From: Pyronema omphalodes
Lineage: Eukaryota > Ascomycota > Pezizomycetes > Pezizales > Pyronemataceae
DNA length: 64,000 nucleotides
NCBI GenBank assembly: GCA_024516155.1
Contig: JAJJXM010000044.1
Coordinates: 186,001 to 250,000, forward strand
Reading direction: 5' to 3'
In this document: piece after piece, positions 1 through 11,082 of the stretch
Layout of the letters: the number at the start of each line of letters is the position of its first letter
Numbering within the stretch: the stretch's first letter is position 1
Position numbers and translations under genes: made by a program
The notes under the pieces: model-generated
Database searches by the model: none
What the model saw: the letters and a program-made list of their open reading frames with translations, nothing else
Told to the model about the DNA's origin: nothing

Positions 1-3000
1 ACAAAAGCTTCATGCAGGTGCGGGTGAAGATTCTTTTGGTGTCTTTTGTTCCTTCCATGGGTTTCTTGTATGTGTCTCTTCTGGGATGAAGTTTTTTTGG
101 TTTTAACCAAGATTGAAAAATCAGATCCTTCTTGGCTGAAACTACGTGATGCGAATTGTGACGACTTGTGACGGGTCCAGTAGAAATCCCTCTAGGTGGG
201 ATTGTGAATATGGGTCCAAGTTACCGACAAAGTCAAGTTGAAGAGACTTCACACGTTTTGCCATGCCATGATCTACACCGCCTTGCAGTCCGCTTGAATT
301 CCACTTGAAGTCCGCTTGGAGTCTTGAAAGTTCGAGGCGATAACAAGCGATGAAGCGGTGTCAGATGGCAGCAGCGGTCCTTCATCGTTCATGTGCGGCA
401 CGGGTAAACACCATAAAACGTGACCAGTTACCCAGTTGCCCAGATGTGGCTTTGACCATGGCTCCATGGCTCTACTTCGTCGTTCTTGGAGGACTCTGCT
501 GAAGATTCAGGAAAGCGGGGTAAGGGATCCAGAACTTCAAGGCGGGTATCGTCACTGTTGCCCCGCGAGTTCCCCTCAGTTCCATCGGTGAGCAGATGTT
601 TGCCTCGCCTTAAGGCGCCGTCGTGATAGTGGCGGTGCCATGGAAGCCTAGATGAGCGTGCCACTTCATATTTTCTGTGCAAGTTTACGCGGCGAACTTT
701 GTTTCCAAGGCCAATTCTGTTTCCCGTCGGCATTTCTTGGGGCACGGGTGGGAAGGGATGAAGGATGGTGAGGAACACACGCGGGAGCGGGGATGCCACG
801 TGTGGTGAAGAGCTGGGCGGAAAAAAGTTACTCTCGGAAGGCTTCCGTTATGAAAACTATTCTTCTGTCTTCGGTTTCTAGCCATTCTGGGGTTGAGGAA
901 TTTCCACAGTCTTGAAAAGGCTAGCTGAATATGGTTGAGACTGAGAGTCGACGGGGAAGTGGGACGGGATCTGGACTCGCAGGATTCGCCGTCGGCCGGT
1001 ATAGTTTCGGGTCGGATGAGCCTTTAAATGTGAGGAGCGGGGTATGTATCCACAGACAGGGAAAAATGGGGCTGCGGAGTCGGGACGGACGGGATGCCGA
1101 TGAAAAGCGGGGTCGAATGTTCGGCGGTTGAGATATGGAAATGCAACTTTCACCACTCTTCAAACCTGTCAGGCTTCGATTTTACAGTAGATCACTGCAG
1201 CCATATGATAGTTTCCTGTATGGCTTGACGATTTTTTGCATCTCCAATGATAGGCTCTCGCTACAAAACTCTGCAGCGTTGATCAGCCGTTATTATGCAG
1301 GAACAACGGCCGCCCACCTCATCTGAAAATACGTGATAAGACTGGAGGACTTTTACCTGGTACAGTACCCTTCTGCTAGGATTTATTGCCAACCATCCAC
1401 CATCGAGAGTCTACCATCGCCAAGAATCTTAACCTAGTTGAAGCCATGGATGAAGGTGCTGATCTTCAAAGCTGCACCCAATCAACCACAAAGCCTCCAT
1501 AACAAACATGTAACATTTTTCCTTCGATAACAGACGCCGGTTGCACATATGTTGGGCGTTGGAACGTCCGCCTCGCGAGACCCTGATCGGCGCAACATTG
1601 AAGAATGCCGAGCCAAGAAGTGTACAGTACTTACTGCCGTAGGGACGAACCGAAGCATTGTAGCCATAGCGAAATGAATCCTACGACATCCCACGAATCA
1701 TAAACATCGTCTGGAATGTCTTGAAAATCTAGCCGCTGTCAGTTGTATTTCCTTAAGCGCTTCGATTACTTAGTAAAGGCCAACCGGGGTTGATATCGGA
1801 GCGTAAAGTTGGTTGACAGCGCTCGGGGGTGGCCGATGTTATTTCCGATCCCTCCATTCCATATTTGTTGCTGCCTTTCCTCAATTCGTGGTCCTCTATG
1901 CCTCATCAAAGTCTTCACCCACGTTTCTCCCACAGAGTATATGAGCGGCTATACTCCATTGGTCATTGGCTATGCCCAGTTGACCCACAGCTACACCTAC
2001 TTCAGCGTACGCCGTGACTGTTGGTATTAATTTCCCCAAGCTTCCGTCTGCTCGATCTTGACATTTGCAATTTCGGATGAGGCTTCAGTGTGCAGGTAAG
2101 ACATGTCTTGTTTCCGATCGTTTCTTATGACGTGACCGGGGTGTGTAGTATCGGAGTGCTACAACGGCAGCTAAAGCTCGAAATCCTTAGTTATCGGCCA
2201 AAGATTTTCCGACATGTCTTCAACTATACTGAGATGTGAGTAGTGACAGGGAAAGAGATTTGAAGATTTACAATGGTATCGCAATAGCTTCGTTGCCCCC
2301 GCGTTATTTGTGCTGTTGTGACCGAGAATTATAGGTTAAAGCAGACCTGCCTATGCCATTGAAGGGAAGGGGATCAAAACGGCTGTTCGGACGCTGAGCT
2401 GACAAAGACATGGCGTAGTGCGGAGCTTCCGATGTTTAAGATGCCGTAAATATTTTGAGTTTCGCAAAATCTACGCCCCGTGTTTTCCTGGTGGGCTACT
2501 TTAGAGACCGAGATTCTAAGCCGAGGTTGGTTGCGGAGATCATGACGGGTATTCGGAGACCAGGCATCGGTGTAAGCGTTGTTATGTTGGAGATCCCGAT
2601 ATTCACAAGCCCTACAAAAAGTATCTTCAGCTTCGGACAGTACTAGTCCCCGCACCGTTTTCGCTTTCGATGATGCGAGCAAAACAAGAGCTCCCCGAAG
2701 TTATGATAGGTCTGTCCGAATCTCACGAAGATGGAGGATAGGTGGAAGATTGGGTGGTTGATAATCGTGAAGCTACGCAATGGTTCTACAACATTCCAAA
2801 CATCATCCTCCACCTGCTTCCATACTCTCGCCTTCGATACAAGTATCTCGGAGTATGAAATCTGCCACTGCCCTGCGGAATTTCGGTCACCGAATAGGTA
2901 CAAGCGGTGGCGTTGGTGCAGATCTTGAAGGCCTGGCACATATAACTCGCAAGCCTCACAACCTCAAAATATCTTCAGACCCACAATACCCGTGCTTTCA

Positions 3001-3001
3001 C

Positions 3002-3230
3002 TGCCGACGGTAGGGGGCAAAGCCGAGACGTCAGTGCTTCAGAGGTCGGAAGGCGAATGCCGAGCTGGTGAGTCGTCACCCTCTTCGGTCATGACGAGTG
3101 GTTGGACGTTTAATGGTGGTCGTGACCTGTGTTTATCTCGATCTTATGATTTTCCCTACTTAGTTACGCGAATAATTTTCACTCCACCCTTTGCCCCCCC
3201 TTGATGCCGATGGTGGGGGGCAAGAGCCGA
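3002..3230. repeat. Degenerate direct repeat pair with G/C hairpin
   Basis: Two near-copies of a 26-base unit (TGCCGAYGGTRGGGGGCAA followed by AGCCGA) start at 3002 and 3205, differing by about two substitutions and one indel. The second copy is part of a hairpin: TTGCCCCCC at 3191-3199 pairs with GGGGGGCAA at 3215-3223 across a 15-base loop. This may be a remnant of a repeat element; no family is recognised. Confidence 0.4.
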
Positions 3231-3487
3231 ATGGAGAGACCGAAATCACGAGCTGTCGGACATTTGTCCATGTATCGGCCCCCATGCTCGGAGATCCTAA
3301 CGGTGGCGGTCGGACTTCAATGTTCTCTAAATACGTGATATTCACCAGGTTTCTATAGTCTAGGCTTTAAATACTGCAAATCTGCAACATGCTGTGACAT
3401 ATGGCCCCCATTTGAGGTCTTTGAAGCTCGTGATTTACAGCACTATCTTTAACCCTTTTAGCTCTGCAGAGCTTCGTCGGGCATTCC

Positions 3488-3721
3488 TTAGAGCTTGGGG
3501 GCCGTAGACATTTGGGGGCGAGTAATACGGAATTTGTAACTGCGAAACCCTACCCCCACAGACGTTCGGACATAGGGTATTTTTAACAATTAGCTACGAC
3601 CACTTATCGAGATATCGACTGCCAAGTATCGTGACCACTGATGGCCCTTAGTACACCATGTTTAGGACCACGACAAAGTCTCACAAAGTCTCGCACAGCT
3701 CGTTTTTAGAGCTTGGGGGCC
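3488..3721. repeat. Exact 16-bp direct repeat 218 bp apart
   Basis: The sequence TTAGAGCTTGGGGGCC occurs at 3488-3503 and again at 3706-3721. A related TGGGGGCGAGA motif lies near 4100, and each is followed by a loosely similar stretch containing GAACCCRTRAC-like bases. This is consistent with eroded tandem or LTR-like repeats. Confidence 0.4.
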
Positions 3722-6655
3722 AGGCATGCTGAACCCGTGACTGCAAGGCAAGTAAAGGAGTTATGAGATTGTAGCAGGTTAGAAAGCCCAGTTTGTCGGA
3801 CATAGGATGAACTACAATTGTTTAGTTTGTTCAATGCGGCATCCGTTATGGCCCCCATGGAAGGAAACCTTTCTTTCGTGTATGCATGGTCACCATAATA
3901 GGCTTCGTTATGGAATTAAACATAGTCTAAGGGGAAAGCTTGCAGAATTAGCATTCCAATACGAAAGCAGCACGAACTATCGGGAATGGATACGGTGAAA
4001 TTCAAAGGCTGTATTGTCTATCTTTACATGTCGGAGTAGGAATGGTGATGGGGTGTAACCCTTGTATGCTACGTTTTAGGGTTTGTTAAACCTAACTGGG
4101 GGCGAGACCTACGGAACCCATAACCACAAATGGGTTTACGGGAAACATCACAATAAGCATAGGTGTTCTGAAACAGGTATTCACACTTATACGGATTCTA
4201 CAAAGCATGCAGCACAACTACATGAGTACGCGGAGTCATTATGTTTCAATTCTCCTTAAACTATGCCGTAATTGCAAGAAAAACAATACCGCGGTCGGAC
4301 GGTCGGAGATACCTGCTACGAAGCTATTGACACGCATCATGATAGAGCTTTCGGTATTTCCCATGCTTTGTAGCTCCTGTGTTGAGCTAGACTCCTCAAG
4401 CTCCCATGGAATTGAAGTAGGACCCCGAATAGTACGGGTCAAATGTCTCGAGATCTCCAAAATGATTCACGTCACAAAGCTTGGTTTATGACTTAGTTTC
4501 GTCACATATCTTTATAGCTTCTAGTGGTTTCAATTTTGGTTTCGTCACAGCTCTCATCTCGATATTTTCTAGGCCTTTGAGGGCAAGGCCTACGAAGATA
4601 ATGGCTTCAGAGCATGCACGAGCAGTCGGAGATACATATGTAGCTATCGTTGGCCTCTCAGTAATCAGATTATCAAGATCTCCTAATATTCAAGCTTTGG
4701 TTACATATCTAGTTTACAGATGCCGTTCGCTCCGTGTAACAGATTTTGACGTAAGAGCAACCCTTGATGAACGTCAACGTGCTCGTAGTGCTGCTTAGAA
4801 GTCTGCTTAGAGATCTTAGTACATCACGGCATCTTAGGAAGCGAGTCTAGAAAGATTTCTAGCTGCAGATTCAAAAGATCTTCTTGTGATTTTCCCAGAT
4901 TCACGACACCATACTGTCGCATCTTCATCTCCTTATGCATCTCTGAAGCTTCCATCGCATTTCTTTAGACCGATATAGGCAAGTAGGCGGGTACTCAATT
5001 ACGACAGAACCACACGGGCAGGCCGAAACACCAATAGTCGGCCTACGTTTGGGGTAGAGTACCTACCGTCACCTGAATTTTCCCATGTCGAATAACTTCC
5101 TACAGATGCGGTGATAATGGTCGGAGTTTGACGTAAGGATAAACATCGGAGAATGCACCTTCGGTATGGACTCGGACATAGAGTAGATAACTGATATCCA
5201 AGATTTGATCGTCAGATACTACTTTCCTCCATGTTTTTCCATGATTGGCTGACGATTGGTAGAGGTTCCAAATCCTAAGTTCTGAATATGCAGCTGCTGC
5301 ACGTTGCACGTTGCATGTTACATATTGACGTCGACCGTCTCCTGAAACCGTCCGCGATCACGTCGGCATTTTGGTAGCGAAGGTTGACTAAACGCGGATT
5401 TAGCCAAGCAACGTGCCAAGCAACCCTTCCCTCCCGTCGATCGCATTCGACTCCGAAACATTTCGAAACTGCGCGGAGCGGTGACGGAGCAGTGAAACCT
5501 TCGAAGTTCGATTTCAGATTCTTCCAGAAGCCAGAAGACAAGTCAGTTGGTTTTTTCTTACGGCCTTAGTTCGCGGGAGTCCCTCGGATCGACGAACTCC
5601 AAAAGAAGGGGTGGAGCCGAAACAGAAGCGGTAAGACTCAACTCCGGTACATAGCAAAAGCTTCACCGCTGTTGAAAAGGGAGCCGCTTATTAGTTTGGT
5701 GCGCAGTAAATTTTTCTTTTCACCGCTTTCTCACCGCCCGCCTTGATACGGAGCTGCGCGTTTTTCCTTTTTTTTTTCGTCGAAAAAAAAAACTGTCACC
5801 GCTCCGGCGGCGAACTTTTCAGAGAGAACCGAGGCCGAAGCGCCGCTTGTCCAGAAAACTTTCTTCAACAGGGGCAGCCGCTAACGTCATTGCCCTTGTC
5901 TTGCGGCCTTGCGGGCTTTGAAAACACCATCCCCTCCCCTGAGTCAACACCGTCTCCCCCCAAGGCTTCGGTCTACGCAGCGTCACCGACTTGATAAAAA
6001 GTCAACTACGCCGCACAAGGACAGTACAACCTGCTTACCCAATATCCAAAGCGGTGGGAGAAAAATATTTTCCTTCGCCGTATGGTGTATCTATTTTTTG
6101 TATCATTCCCTACGAAGTCTGGCAAAATCAAATCTCGGCTGTATCCATAGACCGGTTACCAGAAATTCGGAACTCAAATTCACATGGGAACTTCTGCGGC
6201 TGAGCAGAATTTTTTCCACTTTCCCGTTCACCGGAGCACGCGGTTCTCCCGAAGAATGCACGTGTGTAAACTTGAGAATGGTTAGAAGACCCTAGATACA
6301 TAACCCGACGAGAAGAGGAAAAGAAGGAACCTAAAGGGACCCGGGTTTTCGTACACTAATGGGCCGCAGATGCATATGCGGGTTGTGACCTGCTCTAAAC
6401 GCATTGTAGTTGCATAACTAGAGCCGCAGGCTCCTGGGTCGCATGTTTTGGTGAGTTCCATGAGACGATGGTGCGGATGATATCGAAACCCGTGTTGGTG
6501 GTTTGGAACATCTGTGGACGCCCCAAAAAGATCCTCTTCGTACAAGCTCCACACAGGTTACATAAGTTCATGAACCTGCATACTCTGCGTCACCTGGCAT
6601 TGGAATTATGTATGTGCTTGGTTGCTGTACCCCAGTGTTAAGGCTTGTATCGCTC

Positions 6656-6754
6656 GTTCGGTGGGAAAGAAGAGTGACAAATATGCAGATTGTTCAGCGA
6701 GAAAGTAGAGTGACAAATCCCAATTTTTTCGGTGGGGAAGTAGAATGATAAATT
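6656..6754. repeat. Three degenerate tandem copies, about 36-bp period
   Basis: Three imperfect units of the form TTCRGYGRGAAAGTAGARTGA followed by CAAAT or TAAAT begin near 6656, 6692 and 6728. They have diverged by several substitutions each, which suggests an old duplication. No gene overlaps them. Confidence 0.5.
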
Positions 6755-6841
6755 CTAACTATTATAAGGAATTTAAAATCTGTGCTCCTTCGGACGACAG
6801 ACCTCGGTGGCGTCTAACAATCGATTGTCAAATCAATCTAA

Positions 6842-7185
6842 CGCGCCATACGCCCACAATCACGGTCTGTGGGCCTCATAAACGGTGCTCGATACTCCCA
6901 TAGAAATCGTATTGCATGTTTCATCTCAACTTCACTTGTTTGGTTTACTGCTGCATTGAGATTAGTTGGGTTTGTCTTTTCAAAGTGCAAAATTTCACAG
7001 GACCTCAAAGGGTCCTGCAGGGCTTCATACGCAAAGTTTGCGAGCCCTTCATCTGTTCCCAGGGCTCCGTGGTACCCCGCTTCATACCGGTGATCTTAAT
7101 AAACTACCGGTATCAAGATCTGCCTGATGGGCTTTTGATTAGCATAAAGTATCGTCTCGATTATCTGCGGTGGGCGTATGGCGCG
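6842..7185. repeat. 16-bp perfect inverted repeat enclosing 344 bp
   Basis: CGCGCCATACGCCCAC at 6842-6857 is repeated in exact reverse complement at 7170-7185. A 16-base match this close is unlikely by chance. The flanks show no clear target-site duplication and the inside has no recognisable coding sequence. It could be the ends of a small non-autonomous element or a relic of one. Confidence 0.4.
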
Positions 7186-9369
7186 GTGCATACAATCGAG
7201 ATTTGAGTCCATGTGTTTCCAACGAGGTTTCCATGTGTACAACGTGGGAAATAGTTTTGCTCGTTTATATGATCTAAAGCTTCACTTACCTAAAAGTATC
7301 TACAAGTGCTCGATCTTAGATTACCGGTTTGAGTATATTTTCAATGTTCTCGAGTCTGACCCAGTGTTAAGGTTATGGGGTCTATACATACAACTAGATA
7401 ATATTATCCGTCATGGTAAGCATCTAGGCATTAGAGTTTTCTTCAGACTCGACTTCACCCTGAACTCTGCATATATTTTACCAATTACTAAGTCCTCAGC
7501 AGCATCTAGACCGAAAAGCCGTATAGCGGTGAGAGCTGAGATTGTGGGGATATTTCAAGCCATATCTAACGCTCTTCATCACCCGCATCCACGCCGGTGG
7601 TACACCCATCCAACGGGATCGTGGACTCGATACGCATGCAACCGCCATCGGGCCGCAGCTTGCTTGGGGGACCCAGGGAGCTCAGGGTTTGGTGTAATTG
7701 TTGGGTGTTGCTATGTGGTTTTGGTATTGGTGTTTGGTGGCAAGGGCAGTTTTTGTCGATTTAGAAAACGCCATGGGCTTCGATATGTCTACGCCCTGAA
7801 TCCAGGACCCTGGGGCAATCCTAGGGTATCTTCGGCTTGGTAGGAATATGAGATCCTAGGGCACCTGATATGATTCATGATTGGTTTATTTGCCAAGTGT
7901 TTGATTGGTCAATATATCATGATGTACGCCCATATTCCAGGGAGGCTGGGTCCCGGGGAATTGTTGTGGGTCACGTTCAAGACTTCAGAGTATTCTTTAG
8001 AATGGTATCCAATCCTAGGTTAGGGATATTATTCTTTTTTAGTGACTTGAGACAGCTGTGAAATCTAAGTTTGCCCTATATGCAGGTAGGGGTCCTAATA
8101 TTTGCTTCTTTCATTTACCTTTGTCAGACTTCGTAGAGTGCGTAGGTATGTATGTAGCATTGAGTTTAGATAACCCTGTGCTGAAGCCTATCAAGATAGT
8201 TAATGATCCACCTTGAGTGCCTCGAAGACACTTACCATGCAAGGGCTCGGCCTGGTCATTCACCTGACAGGAGTCAGTCACGGTTATTTATGAGTTCTGT
8301 ATGTATATGTGCTATTTCTGTCACATCATTGTGTCCCCCGTAATTATACACGTCAAAATTAAGCTTTATGATTGACGAAATTCGGAAGTATCCCCTAACG
8401 TCATGTCAGGACTTTATTATTAATACATATTGAACTTGGAGAACTTTGTCGAACATGTAAAGATTGTACCAAGCCTCAAGGATGAATGCAGCTTTCTTCT
8501 TACAAAGCGTGTATCGCACATACATGTGCATCCGATTATTGCAAGTTAATCCTCCCTTGTCAGACATAGATACTCGAGGATGTATGTACGTGAGTATTTT
8601 TATCAAGCATTGCGTTACCAACGGCCAAAATGCATGCAGTATGCACCTCGCCATAACCCAAAGCGGACATCACAGAATGCCTATATATGCATGTATGTAA
8701 CTACATATCGTCGAGTTTGACTTTAAATTTGATTCTTCAGCAGAATTTGGCTCCGCAAGCTTTGCAGGCTTCACCGCGAATGGACGCGAGCAGCCACGAT
8801 GCATAGGGGGTTAGAACCGAGACCGGTTGGCGGTTTCATTCGATTTTATGATTGTTATCTGTTACGGGGAAGATATCAATATAAGCGTTGTAAGCTTTGT
8901 TTCTTTGGGGTCAACTGCCGGTTCGGTTAGATTTCGATTATATGTGCAATCGCCATCCGTTGTCCATCGTGCTGGGCTGAGCCACTCTGGGTTGATCCCC
9001 GCGGATGCTATCGATGTATGTAATCACTCCGAGTTTTATTTGCTCTAAAATCCACGGTGTTGGGTCTTGAACCTTGGAATCGCCCCTGTGGCTTGACTGT
9101 GCTGGTGTATTCTTGCGTAACTTCACCGAATCCCGCATTTGTTTCCTCTTTCACTTCCGGACCCATATGTTTGATATCCAAAGATCGTGAAAATAGTATT
9201 CAATGGCGTCGATAATCTCGATTGTATGTACTTTGCCACAAGCCCCCTAGGTCTAACCACCGTACAGCCCTGGGGCTCGGCGGCGGATTTGTTTACCGAA
9301 GTCCCAAAACCGTAGTTAAATTTCTGCACTTCGCCATTATTGGTTCCCGGGTCATATTTTGATCTGAAA

Positions 9370-9459
9370 TTATGATATTTCGGTTTGATGTATGAGCCAC
9401 AGGTCACATTTGAATCTACGGTTGTTATATTTCGTTTCGATATACGAGCCACAGTCTCT
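9370..9459. repeat. Two degenerate tandem copies, about 54-bp spacing
   Basis: The units read roughly TATTTCGKTTYGATRTAYGA followed by GCCACAG, at 9370-9406 and 9424-9459. They carry scattered substitutions. No function is apparent. Confidence 0.4.
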
Positions 9460-10619
9460 CCAGTTTCTCGATTCATCGGCCGCCACATCGAGTACAAAAA
9501 GAACACCGGTACCGCTCCACCGGAATTTCTAGAGCTGAACTGAAGTTATGTCAGGCCCTATTAAAATGTTGTGTTACAGCGCCTCCAACTTTCTAACCCA
9601 AATCCGTAATGCATCAACCCCTCTTTTCAGTTGTTGTTGGCTTGTAATATGATAACTATTGGCCAGCTCCAGTCAGAACATCGATGCAGCAGCGCTATGG
9701 CCCAAAAAAATAAACCTTCAGCTGAAACTTCTGCAGCAGCCAAAGAGTTAGATCTCGGCCCGCATTGGTAACATGTGGAAACCTCGATCGTTACAAAGTG
9801 CAAACTACACTTTTATCTACCGAAAATCGGGGCTTTGTGTGGGAAAGATTCCTAGATGCTGCTGAGATTCGATTGTTGACACACCGATGGTTTATTATGA
9901 TACCGTTATTATCGGAGCTTCAAAAATATCAGTGACTCGGTACGCTCGGACAGCACAGGGGAACATGTTACAAATGGCCGATGTTGCCTTTGGTTGCTCG
10001 TCTGTCAGGAGTCGAGACTTAGCTCACACGTACCCGAGTACAACAAACGCACTGAAATTCCCCGATAAAACTTCTGTAGAATGTATAAGTTGCCGCATTA
10101 GACGCCGGTTCCTCCTGTGCTGGCCGGTTCATAGTGAAGGTCACAACAAAACACAACGGAACGGCCTGATGATGTGGGATTGCAGAGGAATATATCTTTG
10201 AGATGCGTGGAGAAAGTCAGAAGGTAAGGAGTGTGGAGTGTCAGCAGGATTCTAAGTTGTTCTTTGCGACAATGGTGTTGTAAGGCTGCAGGAAGGTGGT
10301 TCGCGGAAACTACACCAGACGGTTTCTGTTGCCAGATCCTGAGAGCTTATGAGGGGCTGAAAAGAACAGATATAAGGGAAGTGCTATGAGGTACCTATGT
10401 TTTAAAGCACTTCCTTATGATTTTACGGCATTGTTTTGATGCCTTCCCCATCGTTGATTATTTCACCGGAGTGGGGATGGGATTATGGTGATTACGTCAT
10501 GTGCTGCAAGTCATGAGCTCATCACTCGAAGTTTTAGGTTCCTGACCGGAACGCGCAATGTGATTTCAGGATTAAACATCCACTGTGACCAACTATCGCA
10601 ACATTAAACTTCGGCAATA

Positions 10620-11082
10620 ATGGCATCGCAAGATTACTTCAACGACAACGTTCCCCAATACCCACCCCAGGCTCACGGCCAGTATCGGCCAAACAATGAG
10701 CAGTACGCATCCACGGTGCCAGGAATACACAATACGACCGGCGGCACCGGTAACAGTGATCGCGGTTACTTCCCACCGCAACAGCAGTACCAACAGCCAT
10801 ATCAGCAACCGTATCAGCAGCCGTATCAACCACCGTATCAGCAACCATATCAACCTTATCAGCAGCCCCAATACATGCCACCAGTAAGACGCTCCTCGTA
10901 TTCTCCTTGGAGCACCTAAAACTGACAACGCGGATAGGCCCAGAACAGCCCTCCGTCGCGTAAAAAGGGATTTTTTGGTGGATTGTAAGTTAGATCTGAA
11001 TTATCTACATCCTGCGTGCGGCCTTCAGTTTACCCTGTCAAAAAACAGCCCGAAACATGCAGCTGCCGTCAGATCTGCATAG
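10620..11082 (+). CDS. Small Pro/Gln/Tyr-rich protein, possible two- or three-exon gene
   Basis: An ATG at 10620 opens a low-complexity frame with repeated YQQP and YQPP units from about residue 50 onward. If unspliced it stops at 10919 after 99 residues. I prefer an intron at 10884-10944: it starts GTAAGA, has a CTGAC branch-like motif and ends CCCAG. Splicing keeps phase and joins MPP to NSPPSRKKGFFGD. The frame then runs to a TAG at 11080-11082, with or without a second 45-base intron starting at GTAAGT. Tyr/Gln/Pro-rich N-termini are common in small fungal cytoplasmic or membrane-associated proteins, but I do not recognise this family and see no membrane segment. The final exon is the weakest part of the model. 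An alternative is that the whole open frame is a chance low-complexity repeat. Confidence 0.4.

Larger units (their letters stand above)
1..10619. other. Long gene-free region with decayed repeats
   Basis: Only short open frames occur here and none resembles a known protein family. The longest, 221 codons at 7178-7843 (+), has no recognisable domain. The stretch holds several degenerate repeats listed separately (3002-3230, 3488-3721, 6656-6754, 6842-7185, 9370-9459). Base composition is not strongly AT-rich, so this does not look like heavily RIP-mutated DNA. I infer old, eroded repetitive sequence, but no transposase, reverse transcriptase or LTR pair can be shown. Confidence 0.5.

Noticed and set aside
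7178..7843. 221-codon open frame on the + strand
   Set aside because: No recognisable domain, no gene-like leader, and a frame this long can occur by chance in a 64-kb window. It overlaps the right arm of the 6842-7185 inverted repeat.
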